DNA of 64,000 nt from Tolypeutes matacus (Eukaryota > Chordata > Mammalia > Cingulata > Chlamyphoridae). The stretch covers positions 1,250,292 through 1,314,291 of the forward strand of contig JAKSZT010054570.1 of NCBI GenBank assembly GCA_026826555.1, given 5' to 3'. Both the position numbers and the translations under genes were made by a program. Numbering within the stretch: position 1 is the first letter of the stretch; every line of letters starts with the position of its first letter. Below, piece after piece: positions 11,170-22,150 of the stretch. The notes under the pieces are model-generated. The model worked only from the letters and a program-made list of their open reading frames with translations. It ran no database searches and was not told the origin of the DNA.

Positions 11170-11517
11170 ATAATGTGTTAATAAGTATTCTTTTGGTACA
11201 GATGATAGAAATTCATTTCAAACAAATTTAAACATCAAAGGCATTTATGGGCTTACATGACTGGGAGGGCTCAGAGAGCCTTTGATTTCAACTGTGTCTG
11301 AATCCTGGGGCTCGAAAATGTCTTTTGGGGCACCATCTTTCTCTTTAGTTCTTAATTTCACCTTTCTCTCTGCAGATAGCCTTTTGTTCATTCCCCACCA
11401 TTGAAAACCTTCCACTGTACTCTCTAGACTGCTGTTTCATAATTGGCAAACTATCCTAAAATATTTCTATTGTCAGTTTTTTTTTTCTTTGTGGACATTG
11501 GGCTAAACGTTCATTTT
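11170..11517 (+). repeat. Possible ancient interspersed repeat
   Basis: The wording 'gcatttatgggcttacatga', then 'gactgggagggctcagagag', and a later stretch rich in 'tctctttagttcttaa' resemble an old repeat with the same layout as 51001-51410. Confidence is low. Confidence 0.3.
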
Positions 11518-11530
11518 AAAGGGGCATATA

Positions 11531-11717
11531 GGGAAGCGGCTGTGGCTCAATCAGTAGGGCTCCCGTTTACCATATGGGAGGCCCCGGGCCCGGTTCCCGG
11601 GGTCTCCTGGTGAGGGCAGGCCCGCCCGCGCGGCGTGGTTGGCTGACCCAGCGAGCACAAGCAGCAAGGGGGGGATAAATGAATAAATAAATAAAATACT
11701 TTAAAAAAAAAATAAAT
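11531..11717 (+). mobile_element. DAS-type SINE, GC-rich subfamily, complete
   Basis: The head is 'gggaagcggctgtggctcaa', followed by 'gtagggctcccgtttaccat', a GC-rich body with many CpGs and a tail of 'aaataaataaaata'. It is flanked by a perfect 13-bp TSD 'aaaggggcatata' at 11518-11530 and 11718-11730. Intact CpGs and a perfect TSD indicate a recent insertion. Confidence 0.95.
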
Positions 11718-11979
11718 AAAGGGGCATATATACTTATGCATTTACTTGCATTCTAGTTCCTTCTTTCCCGTTCTAGCTTTTTTTATTGAGAATTTGCACT
11801 GGGTTTGGGTTTTTTCCCCATTGAAATAGGAATGTCAGTTTATTACTTTGCAACAGGTATGTAATCATGATGTTTTTATTCCTGAACATCAGGAGGTCAC
11901 TTGCAGCTGGATGACCTTGTGATTCTTATCACCTGGCACTGCACATCAAAGCAGGCAGAGACCGCATCGGAGAGTGGTA

Positions 11980-11998
11980 TAGCCACCAGGTGGTGCTC
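11980..11998 (+). promoter_or_regulatory. CTCF-like binding motif
   Basis: The sequence 'tagccaccaggtggtgctc' closely follows the CTCF core (ccaccagggggcgc), with the two central changes at positions that commonly vary. It lies in unique DNA, not inside a recognised transposon. Binding is inferred from the motif alone. Confidence 0.5.
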
Positions 11999-12102
11999 TT
12001 GCTGTTTTCATTTTGGGAGCTTGAGAAATCTTTCTGCAACAACGCGGACTTGAACAAAAGGCTGCTAAACCAGAGCTATTACAATTGGTAATTAGGGGTA
12101 GG

Positions 12103-12116
12103 GTTGCTATGGCGAT
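12103..12116 (+). promoter_or_regulatory. RFX X-box-like motif
   Basis: 'gttgctatggcgat' matches the palindromic RFX site gttgccatggcaac at 11 of 14 positions, and all three differences are transitions. It lies about 105 bp from the CTCF-like motif. Together they suggest a regulatory element, but this is an inference. Confidence 0.4.
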
Positions 12117-12556
12117 GGGGGGACAGCTTGGCGACGCTTTTGGCTTTCCCACACCCAATGCCTGTGAGCTACGAGATTGCTTCCTTTGATGATAATGACT
12201 GGAGTAGCACAGTCAGGAGAATTATGCAAACTGCAGAGGTCAGTCTCTATTCTTTCTACATTCTTCTGTGATTTATGGGCTATAATTGGATATTCGCAGT
12301 GACACTATGCACTTCTTCTAACATTTATCATATTCCACATTGGGTTTTTTAAAACCATTTTCTGTATTAGTTTTATCCTTATCACCAGAATTTCTGTGTC
12401 ATTTTCATAAAAATGCTCCATGAAGAAAGGTTTCATTGGTCTAACAAGTTTGGGAAATAGTTCACGCTAAATCCTCTTGAGATTCACGAAACACACTAGG
12501 ACATTAAAAGCTGTGAGAAGTCCTGTTTCACTTCCAAAAATTCATAGGACGAATGA

Positions 12557-12646
12557 ACCCATTATAATGGAATATTCATGAACATTTTGGGAATCTGTTC
12601 TCATTTTGTTCTTAAAGTGTTCATGAATATTCCATTAAAAATGGGT
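12557..12646. repeat. Near-perfect 90-bp inverted repeat (hairpin)
   Basis: The left arm (12557-12593) contains 'aatggaatattcatgaac'. The right arm (12609-12646) is its reverse complement with few mismatches over about 37 bp. The spacer is about 15 bp. The arms begin and end in 'accc'/'gggt'. It could be a small palindromic DNA transposon remnant or a locally formed palindrome. I see no obvious target duplication. Confidence 0.8.
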
Positions 12647-12659
12647 CCAATTGTGATTT

Positions 12660-13495
12660 AACATGTTTATGTAGGTCTTCCCTACAGTGTGGTGAGTTGT
12701 AGTGTGTAGCACAGGCCTAGCAAAGCCTGGTGCATAATGGAAGTTCCATAAATGTTAATTATTGTTTATGGGATCCTAAGAAATATTTTTGAATTAAATC
12801 ATCTATCCATGGATTCCATCAATTGCAATTACTCTTTAAAAATGATCCTTTCCCATGAGTTTTAGTAGAAAAGTGAATTCAACATCCCAGGCATGGCCAA
12901 CAGTGTTAGGAATCCATCATTTGTAACTGAACTCAGGTTATTACCACATTCATGAAAAAGGTCAAAGTATTGAAGCACTTTTGTGTCTAATCACTATTTT
13001 CCAATTTATCACTTTTTTCAAGGTTGTAACATCAATATGTTGGTAGCAATTTTTTCAGAGAGACACTTTTTCCGTTGTGAATAGTCAATTTGTGAATGAT
13101 CATAAAACATAACTCATAAAAAAAAGAAAAACCCAAAACACTGAGTATTTGCTCATGCACACTTTGTCTCCCCAGGGAGTCATCCTTACTGACATCGCAT
13201 TGTGTGTATGTTCCTGTGTCTTTTGCTGTTTTTGGAGGTGTCATGTATGTTTGAACCTACTCCAGTTAACAAAAGAAGAATAGCCCCCAAGCACTCAGGA
13301 GGGCACACTCTTTGTTGAAACCCCTCAGGACACCAAATAAAAGATCTCCTGACTCCTCTCCTCTTGGTAACTTTATGCTGCTCCATTGAGGGTTTTTTCC
13401 CCCACCAACTTTTGCATCCTCTCCTTCACTTTGGATTTAAATAGACCCAGGACCAATAATCTTTTCTACACATTTTAAGTTACACAAGAGTAGGG
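12660..13495. other. No recognised feature
   Basis: Probably single-copy intergenic DNA. Short open frames on the minus strand near 13032-13386 have no recognisable motif or coding character. Confidence 0.4.
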
Positions 13496-13499
13496 AGGT

Positions 13500-13625
13500 T
13501 CCTCTGAGTCTTCATTTCCTGCCTCTGAAATGGAGGTTATAAAACCCACCCAATAGGTTGCTTTGCCAATCAAATGTGATAATGTATGTAATGAAGTAGC
13601 AATGGGCCTTTCATCAATAAATATT
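13500..13625 (+). mobile_element. MIR fragment
   Basis: It reads as the 3' half of MIR: 'tcatttcctgcctctgaaat', 'ggaggttataaaa', 'aataggttgctt' and 'tgataatgtatgtaatgaa'. It is diverged and truncated. Confidence 0.55.
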
Positions 13626-13629
13626 ACAC

Positions 13630-15190
13630 CTCCCTTTGCCTTCTTACCTTTTCCAATGTTTTCCCAGGGTCACAGGCAGTAATATAAAAAATGATGGAAT
13701 TTTGGGCTGTGGGGTGGAGATAGAGAAATGGGGAAGACATCAACATCTATAGCTGGACCTATACATTTTTACTTTAAAATCTCTACTCTTCCCACATTCC
13801 ATTTGATAAATCTTTGGAGCTGCCAATTCCTGTAGCCTCCTTCTCCTTGCTTTACATTCATTTTTTCTAGCACACTTAAGTGTTGGTGTTTTAGGGTAAT
13901 TTTATCTTGTGGTTCATGCTTACTAGCTAGTTTTTGTTAGATGATTGTTGTTATTCATGCCCAATTGTTTTTCTGAGCTAGCGCTCCTAGTCTCTAATTC
14001 CTTAACATCCATTCACTAAGTTACCATCCTGCCATGCTGCTGTAATATGGGCTTACCTTTTGACTCATAGTTACCTGTCAGTATATTTTACAAAGCCTCT
14101 TCAGTTGATTCTAAATTTATAGATCCCTTTTGATCCAGCCTCCAAGTTATTTTGCCTGGATGCCTACAACTGCCTTCTGCTTATGATATTTTAATTACAC
14201 ATGAATATGTGTCTGAGTTTTCTTTGGCCATCAATACATCACTCCTTTTCATACCTCGTGGATCAGCATAATGACTTCAATTATCAGCCTAACTAAGAAT
14301 CAATAACATATTCAGTTATTCCGAGCATTGATTTGACAGTAGAGAGAGTTCTGTAATGACATATTTTTTTTCTAGTCAGTCATTTTTAATTTTACAATAC
14401 AAGGTTCTTTAGAGTTACTTTGACTTTTATACTGATAATCCTCATTATAATGCAGGGAGAAAGATATCTAAGATCATATTCAGTTAACTGTTTCAAGTTC
14501 ACCAACAGATTTATCTCCAAATTATTTCAGATTGTAGTAAAGGTTATAAAGAAGTTTGATCTATATAGATTCATGTTACTTAGTTGTGACTTACTTTAAA
14601 TATATCTTTTTGAGTTTTAGGCCCTTCTCCATTTCATTTACTAATTAGGTGTGTCACTTCACATAGCTCATTTTGTAGCATGGTGCATAACACATGTTGT
14701 TACACACACAGTCAATATTAATTGAATGAACCAATACATTGCATCCATCCATCACAGGTTTATGGTCACTTCTACTTTCCAGTCTAAGGCTTGGGATCCT
14801 CTAGTTCCTTTGGTCTCTGGAAAAAGGAAGGTCTTTTTTTCTTGACTTAGTTTGTTTCTTCATTTTCCTTCAAAGGCACTTTGCTCTCAGCAACCAATCC
14901 CTAGTTCAGTGGTACTCTGGATTCTGCCCACTGAATCTGAGGGCCACTTATGGCCTCTGGATACACTCTGCCCAGACAGTTACTATCAATTGCAGCTTCT
15001 TCACTTCTCTCCTAAAGTTCCCTGAGGTCCTTCAACTTTCTAAGATCTTTCATAATGTACCCTCCCAGGATCTGCCATCCAACCTCCATCCTGAATTTCC
15101 ACTTGAATTTTTAGGGAATCATCAACTTCTGGTCATTGTCTAGCCTTGGAAACATTTAACTTGGCATCAACAAAATCATTATTATTTTCT
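13630..15190. other. No recognised feature
   Basis: Mostly single-copy, AT-rich DNA. I found no coding exon, RNA gene or clear repeat. Old unrecognisable repeat remnants may be present. Confidence 0.4.
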
Positions 15191-15300
15191 TTCTTGGAGG
15201 TAGAGTTCCTCTTCTATAATGTGGGAATAATAAAGAATCATTCTTTATAAGATTATAGTGAGCATTAATCATCTAATGTACACAGAGCTCTTAGCATATT
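15191..15300 (+). mobile_element. MIR fragment
   Basis: 'gagttcctcttctataatgt', then 'gggaataataa', 'agattatagtgagcattaa' and 'acagagctcttagca' follow the MIR 3' half. Only about 110 bp remain. Confidence 0.5.
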
Positions 15301-15330
15301 TTTGGAAATATTATTGGTATTCTAGGAATG

Positions 15331-15475
15331 CTACTTTCCTTCTATCCTTCCATTTTTCTTTCCTTCTATTTTTCTCTCCCTCTTTTCCTGCCTCTCCTTC
15401 CCTTTCTGTCTCCCCTCTTCTTTCCCTTCCCTTTTACTTTTTCCCCCCTCTTTTCCTCCCTTCTTTTGGTTATCC
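15331..15475 (+). repeat. Polypyrimidine tract
   Basis: About 145 bases are almost pure C/T (ttcc, cctt and tctc units with no strict period). Several plus-strand frames stay open here only because stop codons need purines, so they are not coding. Confidence 0.85.
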
Positions 15476-15520
15476 CTGAAGACTATATTTCTCTTGTTTG
15501 TTTGTTTTTTCCATTCCCTC

Positions 15521-15568
15521 AGAAGAAAAGGAGAGAGAGGAGAAGGGAAGAAGTTATGGAAAGATTTT
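15521..15568 (+). repeat. Polypurine tract
   Basis: This is an A/G-rich run ('agaagaaaaggagagagagg' and following) on the same strand as the polypyrimidine tract about 45 bp upstream, so the two could pair with each other. Confidence 0.7.
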
Positions 15569-15579
15569 CTAAGTATCAG

Positions 15580-17040
15580 AAAAAATCCAATGCAATGACA
15601 ACCCTAAGCAGCATTAGAGGGAGCTCAAGGTTTTCTCCTCTGTTCTACCCTTCATCTCATTCTGGGAGCCGGGAGCCTACATTTGGCCTTTGAGTTAAGA
15701 GGTGATACTCTCAAAGGGGGAAAACCAAGAAGTCAAAATTCCCCCCACTTGGGACTGCTCTTCCTCCTTTTTTTGATCCATTCTCCTTTTTGGATTTGGG
15801 TTGTTTCCCTTTGTAATTCTTCTCTAATCTGGCTGATGGCTTGTTACTTCCTCCCACTCGCAAGAAGGTGACACCCCAACAGTTCCCTCCATCTCTTAGG
15901 AGACACAGCAATAACCAAAGAGGGATCCAGAGGAAAGAAGTCTTGAAGCAGACTACCTAGGCCTGTCTCTAAACTAGGTAAAAAAGAATGTCCCCAGTAA
16001 GATGTGGTCCAAATGAACTCACCAGAGTATAGAAATATAAAAAAATGGTTTCATCAAAGTTCGAGCTTGGATTACAGTATTACCTTTTTTCAAATATCCT
16101 CAGAGATGGAAATAAGTATCCCTTAGGGTCTTAGTGGGTGGATGTGGAAATGAAGGATGTGCTTTGGAACTGGGTTTAGGACTCTTTTTTGCTTCATACA
16201 GGAATAACATTTATTTACGTAAAAGGGGAATGTTAAAATAGAGCCTTGGTAATTGGGAAGAGGAATTACATATGTAAGTGAAATTGTGAAAATAGCTGTA
16301 GACCATGTGAACAGAGTCCCAAGTGAGAAAGCATGGCTCATGCACTACGGAGGTTCTCAAGCTGTCATCTGGTATTGGTGGGAAAGCGATACATTTCATT
16401 CTCCCACTCCACTTATTTCTACTTGTGGAGAAGGTGTCAAGGACCTTGGGAATTGGGGTACATCCTGGGATTTTGTGATGTTAATGGAGATTACAGTACA
16501 CATAATATTTATAATGATAAAGTATAATATAGACATGGAGGAAGAGGCAAAAAGATCAAAATCAGATATGTCATATAAAGTACATATAATTATTGATATA
16601 GTAAACTCTTTTAATAAAGCATGCCTTTATTAATATTAATATTTATTAATAAAGGTTAGTAGTACAGGGAAAAAGTGAGGTTACACAGACATCAGAGGTT
16701 GGAGTTTAAGAGGATAAATGTGATTCTGTTTTCACAGAGGCTATGTGCTAAGAGAAATATCAGAAGGAGAGAACCTATGGGTTGATAAAACCCTTAACTA
16801 TAGAACTAAGGAGGAAATAAACTGATAAAATCAAGTTTAGGAGAGTTAATGTGTTCACGCCATAGCATATACTAGGCAGTTACACTTAATAAGATGAGTG
16901 AAGGGACTTGAATATCACAGTGAGTGAGATAGGGAACTTCAGAACCAGGATGAACCTTCCCACTGAAAACAATTAGAATAGTTGGGAAAACATAAAAATT
17001 ATGCATGAAAGCATTGGATAGATAACTAAACAGTGAAGAC
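15580..17040. other. No recognised feature apart from a short palindrome
   Basis: Open frames of 60-126 codons (for example plus strand 16253-16633) have no recognisable motif and overlap on both strands. I treat them as chance. No repeat family was recognised. Confidence 0.4.
16624..16655. repeat. Short AT-rich palindrome
   Basis: 'cctttattaata' is followed, after an eight-base A/T-only spacer, by its exact reverse complement. It is probably an unstable AT-rich hairpin with no known role. Confidence 0.7.
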
Positions 17041-17639
17041 ATCCACTTTTAGCCAAGATGAAGTAACAGGGATTGGATTTACACTCTTGCCTTGAAACAA
17101 CTAAAAAATAGACAAAATATATGAAACAATGGGTTTCAGACATAGGGCACCAGGCAGCCCAAGAGTCTCCAAGAGGGGGGCAAAAATGAGAGGGTCCCTG
17201 ATTGACTTAGCTTATTGACTGGAGAGAGTTTCCAGGCTGCAGAGCAGAGAGCAGAAACTCAGTCAGAGATCAGAAGTTTCCTTGGGTTAAGGAAAGAAAT
17301 AGGAATATAAGAATGCCAAAGCACCTAGAGTTTGCATTACAGAATACTGGAGATGAAAGATCAGCACAAAGAGAGAGATGTGGAGTCCTAAGAAAGTTCT
17401 CTTGAGTCTTCAGCTGAGTATTATAAGAGCATGTCTGTGAGGAGACTACCCAAGACTAGGAAAGGAGCCACTTAAAAGGAATAAAAGGAACAATCTACGG
17501 AGTTCCCAAAGGTCTGGGAATAATTTGTGTTTCCACAAGGCAGAGTGAAAACCCTGATAATTCATTGGTTATCCTGTAGAATTCTCAGAAAGGTATTGTC
17601 TCAGTAGTGTCCAGTCTGCCAGCAGCAGAGACTAACATG

Positions 17640-18130
17640 CAGTCCCCAATATGGCACCATTCCCTGGAGTGATCAGCCTGCTACCTGGTGGCAGATTGAT
17701 TATGCTGTACTGCTTCCATCATGGAAGGGGCAGTGATATATTCTAACTAGAATAGACACATACTCTGGATATGGGTTTGACTTCCCTGCACACAATGTTT
17801 CTGCCAAAACTACCATCTATAGATTTAAAGAATGCCTTATCCACCATCAGGGTATTCCACACAGCATTGCTTCTGATCAAAGAATCCACTTCATGGCAAA
17901 TGAGGCATGGGAATGAGCACACGCTCATGGAGTTCACTGGTTTTACCATGCTCTCCATCATCCTGAAGCAGCTGGATTGGTAGAATGGTGGAATGGCCTT
18001 TTGAAGAGTCAGTTAAGGCACAAGTTAGGTGGCAATGCTGTGCAGGGCTGGGGCAGTGATCCCCAGAAGGCTGTATATGCTCTAAATCAACTTCTGCTCC
18101 ATGGTGCTTTCTCTCATAAGCAGCATTCAT
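17640..18130 (+). pseudogene. ERVL integrase relic
   Basis: In one frame the translation shows an integrase core pattern: 'DTYSGYG' (first catalytic Asp), 'IASDQ' (second Asp) and 'AAGLVEWWNGLLK' (catalytic Glu region). An in-frame TGA stop at 17914-17916 lies between the second Asp and the Glu. The frame is lost near 18105-18130, where a frameshift moves the reading to the dUTPase frame. Integrase would insert viral DNA into the host genome. This copy cannot. A different open frame over 17771-17983 is a shadow. Confidence 0.8.
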
Positions 18131-18607
18131 GGGTCCAGAACTCAAGAGGTGGAAATGAAAGACACTACTAGTACCCCCAGTGATCCACTAGAAAAATGTT
18201 TGCTTCTTGTTCCCACAACTTTAAGATTTACTGGTCTACAAGTCTTAGTTCCAAAAGGAGCAGTGCTTCCACCAGGAGACACAACAATGATTCCATTGAA
18301 CTGGAAGTTAAATCTGCCAACTGGCCACTTTGGGCTCCTCATGCCTCTGAATCAACCGGCAAAGAAGGGAATTACCATACTGGCAATTCCTGATTGTCAA
18401 GTGGAAATAGTACTGCTGCTACACAATGGAGATAAAGAAGACTTTGCCTGGAATACAGGAGATCCCTTAGGGCATCTCTTAGTACTACCATGCCCTGTGA
18501 TTAAAGTCAATGGAAAATTGCAATCCAGGCAAGCCTACTATTGGCCCAGAAAATTCAGGAATGAAGATTTGTGTCACCCCACAAGGCAAAGAATCACAGC
18601 CAGCTAA
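18101..18607 (+). pseudogene. ERVL dUTPase relic
   Basis: An open stretch of 168 codons, beginning with the end of the integrase region, carries dUTPase-like order: 'VLPPGDTTMIPLNWKL', then 'GHFGLLMPL', then 'DCQVEIVLLLHNGDKEDF', which corresponds to the motif around the catalytic Asp of trimeric dUTPases. A second frameshift near 18530 carries the true reading to another frame, where it continues to about 18650. dUTPase removes dUTP and limits uracil in viral DNA. The domain after integrase is diagnostic of ERVL. Confidence 0.8.
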
Positions 18608-19007
18608 AGTGCCTGCTGAGAGTAGAGGGAATATGAGCTATGACCATGTGACTAGTTACAGAAATGAGGACTGTAATGGTTATGAATATTTCTTTCTTGT
18701 TTTATTATGAATATGTTTGTATATATACCTAAAGCAAATATCTGTGTTTTCTTCCCTACCTTATCCCTTTATCTTATAACATAAATTATATTAACTTTAT
18801 ATTCTAGTATTTATTTTATAGGGGACCAAGTTTAAGAGTATTACCCAAAGACTTGCACCTCTTTTGGAGAAAGAGTTAGTGTGTTTTTGGTTGTACATAG
18901 GACGGTTGGTTATTGTTAGGTGAAAATATGACTGTTGTTGTTTTAATTGGGAGATTAAGCATGATTTAAGGAGACGTTTATGGGTGCCAAGGTGACAAAA
19001 AGCAGAC

Positions 19008-19470
19008 TGTGATGGTTAAGCTCATGTGTCAACCTGGCTAGGTCATGATGTCCAGTTGATACTGTGAGACTGTGAGGATATTTCATGGATTTAAATAATC
19101 AGTAAGTTGATTGTATCTATGGCTGATTACACCTACAATAACCTAAGGAGATTTCCAACAACAATGAGTAAAGGCCCATCCAATCAGTTGAAGGCCTTAA
19201 AAGTAGAAGTGATAATTTCAGCAGTCAGAAGGGAGAATTTCCATCTGGACTTCAGGCCAGCCAGCTTCTCCTGGGGAATTCATCTAAAACTTTCATCAGC
19301 ATTCTCAGCTGGCTCTATGGAGTTTAGACTTCCTCATCTCCACAGCAGCATGAGCCAATTTCTATGATAAATATTGTATTATTTCATTATATATGTGTAT
19401 ATATATATGTATACATATATATATATATCTCCTATTAATTCTGTTTTCCTGGAGAGCCCTGACTAATACA
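19008..19470 (+). mobile_element. MLT2-like 3' LTR of the ERVL
   Basis: It begins 'tgtgatggttaagctcatgt' and ends 'gagccctgactaataca', the standard MLT2 ends. Inside are 'ccaatcagttgaaggcctta' and 'gagccaatttctatgataaa'. An A-rich 'gacaaaaagcagac' lies directly before it, where the polypurine tract should be. Related LTRs lie at 60504-60943 and 63402-63851. Confidence 0.88.
19384..19428. repeat. TATATG-type simple repeat within the LTR
   Basis: Alternating T/A with occasional G or C (tatatgtgtatatatata...). MLT2 consensus sequences also carry a short tatacata run at this place, so it is an expansion of an LTR-internal sequence. Confidence 0.8.
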
Positions 19471-20449
19471 AACACTATTAACAAAGCAGTGAAAAAGTAT
19501 AGGGCCAAAGTCTAGGAAAAGAAGGAAATTTAGATAAGTGATCACCTGTGGTTTCTTTTCTCTTAAGGGTGTCTGTCAATTCCAGAAGAGGTAGCTAAAT
19601 GTCTAAGAAACTAAGCAGAGCTTTTGAGAGCCTCCTCTAGGTAAGAAGATTAAAAATTAAAGTCCAAGAAATAGTGAAGATGGGGTCCCTGGGAAATACA
19701 TTGTTTGGACTGAAACTTCAAGGAACTATACCTTAGAAACAATGGTAAGTTAGAAATAAACTAGCATTCACAGGGCTAAAGCCTAGCTTCAAATCATTTC
19801 ATCCATGAATTGTATTCAGATAATCCAAAATTGCTAGTGTCCTTTGTTGTTTGCAAGAAGCAAACATAAATAATCTCTGGAGCTTCAAATGTCTGATAGA
19901 CAATAGAAAATAACCAGGTTCAGGAGGAGAGAAGGCAGCGTGAAAAAAACCAAGATTAAGAAACAGACAACAGAAACAGACTATGTGGCTCCGAAAAACA
20001 TGGTTATCAGGCATAGAAATTTAAATAACCATCCAGAATATTTAAGGAGCTTTAGGGAAAAAAAGGCTTTGAATTTTGTCAGCTAACTGAAAACTATGCA
20101 AATGGAACAAATAGAAATTTTATAAGTAAAACAAAACAAAACAAATCTGAAGAACTCAAAGGATAGTTTAATAGTGGATTATATAGAGGAAAGGAGAAAA
20201 TTAGTAAACCAGACGATATATCAGAAAAAAATATCCAGATCAAAACACAGAGTGACTAAAAAGATGAAAAATAAAGAGAGGGTATAAGAAACATAGAGGA
20301 AACAGTGAAATATTCAAAAATGCATATTTTGGAATCAGAGAAGGAAAGCATAGAAAGAATGAGGTGAAAATAATATTTGAAGAGATATGGCTGAACAATC
20401 TTCCCAAGATGACAAAATCTATTAATCCATTGATTCAAAAATTGCTACA

Positions 20450-20554
20450 GGGAAACGGATGTGGCTCAAGAGGTTCGGCGTCCGTCTACCACATGGAGAG
20501 ACCGGGGTTCGATCCCCGGTACCTCCCGGTAAAAAAAAAAAAAAAAAAAAAAAG
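20450..20554 (+). mobile_element. DAS-type SINE, monomer
   Basis: Head 'gggaaacggatgtggctcaa', B-box-like 'ggggttcgatccccggtacc', and a 23-base A tail. TSD 'aattgctaca' at 20440-20449 and 20555-20564. The head looks young. It is inserted in L1-C. Confidence 0.94.
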
Positions 20555-21512
20555 AATTGCTACACAAATCTGCAGAGGAAGAAAGTAGATTAGCGGTTAC
20601 TAGGGAATGGATGGTGGGAGTAAGGGAGGGGGGTGTATGTTTAGTGGATATGGAGTGTGTGTAAATAAAATTAATAGTAATAATAAAAACAATAATAGGA
20701 TTCATGGATGAAAAGGTGGAAACATGAGAGGAGAATGGTATTCTGCTGTGTTTCTAAGTAAAAAGCACAGTCCCCATTTAAAAAAATTGTTATAAATTGC
20801 AAGCAGTGTAGATACAAAGAAAACCACATGTAGGCACATCATAAGAAAGCTAATGACAACTAATTACAGAAAAAGACAGCTGACTTTTCAACAATAGTGA
20901 GAAGTTGGAAGAGAACAGAGTGATATTTTCAAAGTGCTGAAAAAATAACAGCACCCTGAAACTATATTCCAAAAATGAAAATGAAATGAAGATATTTTCA
21001 GAAAAATTAAAACCGAGGAAATTCTTTCCAGGTGTACTTATACTAAAGGAAATATTTAAAGGGAATTGTTCAGGCAGAAGGAAAGTGATTACAGATAGAC
21101 GCACAGAAATGCAGGAAGCAATAAATTGTAGTAGAAAGGGTAAATATGTGGGTAGGTCTGAAAGAATAGTGATTGCAGAAAACAAACAACAGACTCTTGT
21201 GCAGTTTAAAATATATGCAATGTTAACTCAATAAAGCAATAGTACAAAAGCCTGGAAGATGGAAAATAGAACTTAAGTGTACTAAAGTCCTTGCATTGTC
21301 TTGAGGAGGGTACAAATACTAGGTGACATTAATTTTGATAAATCAAAGATATTGTAATATCTAGGGTGACTACTAAAAGAAGAATTAAAGAGAACAAAAC
21401 TTCCAAGCTATCATAGGAGAAAAAGAACTAATAACAAATAATTCAAAAGAATTCAAGAAAGAAGAGAAAAGGAGCATAGAACAAGTGAGCCAAATAGATA
21501 GCTAATAGTGTT

Positions 21513-21607
21513 GGTAAATTTGAACCTAAATATATTAGTAATTTCATTAAATTTAAATTTAGGTAAATTTAAACCTAAATATATTAGTAATTACATTAAA
21601 CGTAAAC
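21513..21607. repeat. Two-copy tandem duplication, 49-bp unit
   Basis: 'ggtaaatttgaacctaaata' at 21513 recurs as 'ggtaaatttaaacctaaata' at 21562, and the following 'tattagtaattncatta' is also repeated. It is a local duplication inside L1-C, near the start of ORF2. Confidence 0.8.
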
Positions 21608-21808
21608 TAACTATTTGTGTCATTTAGAAGGAAGACAGCCAAACTGAATTAACAGGAAAAAAACCCACTAGGTGCTGCTTACCATAGACATACCTAAAAT
21701 ATAAGGATACCAAAATGTTCAAAGTAACAGGATGGAAAAGATACACTAGGATATACTATGCAAACACTAACCAAAAGGAAGCTGTTTTAATGTCAAACTA
21801 AGCTTCAA

Positions 21809-22150
21809 GGGACGTGGATATGGCTCAAGCAAATGGTTTCCCACCTACCACATGAGAGGTCCCTGGTTTGATTTCCAGTGCCTCCTAAAGAAGACAGTGA
21901 GCTGGCACGATGGGCAGGCACAGCAAGCTGATGCAACAAGAGACACAAGAAGAAAAACATAATGAGAGACACAACAAAGCAAGGAACGGAAGTGGCTCAA
22001 GTGATCGGGCACCTCCCTCCTATATCGGAGGTCGCGGGTTTGGTTCCTGGTGCCTCCTAAAGAAACGAGGAAGATGAACAGACATAGTAAGTGCAAACAA
22101 TGAGGGGGTGGGGAGAAATAAATTAATGAAATAAATCTGAAAAAAAAAAA
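21809..22150 (+). mobile_element. DAS-type SINE, dimeric
   Basis: Unit 1 opens 'gggacgtggatatggctcaa'. A linker ('gcaacaagagacacaagaag') leads to unit 2 ('aaggaacggaagtggctcaa'), and the element ends in 'gaaataaatctg' plus ten or more A. Both units keep A- and B-box-like sequences. TSDs are not clear. It is inserted in L1-C. Confidence 0.9.

Larger units (their letters stand above)
11740..12556. other. Single-copy stretch with regulatory-looking core
   Basis: No repeat was recognised. The middle part (about 11940-12180) is more GC- and CpG-rich than its surroundings and holds the CTCF-like and X-box-like motifs listed separately. No coding signal is seen. Confidence 0.4.
17635..19470 (+). 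mobile_element. ERVL endogenous retrovirus, 3' part: integrase, dUTPase, 3' LTR
   Basis: This is the right-hand end of an old class III retrovirus. From left to right it contains the end of pol (integrase then dUTPase), about 330 bp of non-coding sequence, and an MLT2-like LTR. ERVL elements characteristically carry a dUTPase domain after integrase and lack env, and that is the order seen here. The 5' LTR, gag, protease and RT are absent. It interrupts the plus-strand L1-C. Multiple stops and frameshifts show that it is a fossil. Confidence 0.88.

Noticed and set aside
15258..15693. Two overlapping plus-strand frames of 73 and 121 codons
   Set aside because: They run through the polypyrimidine tract, where stop codons cannot form. 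The Phe/Leu/Ser-rich products are compositional.
17771..17983. 70-codon plus-strand frame in the ERVL
   Set aside because: It is out of register with the integrase frame, which carries the catalytic pattern. It is a shadow.
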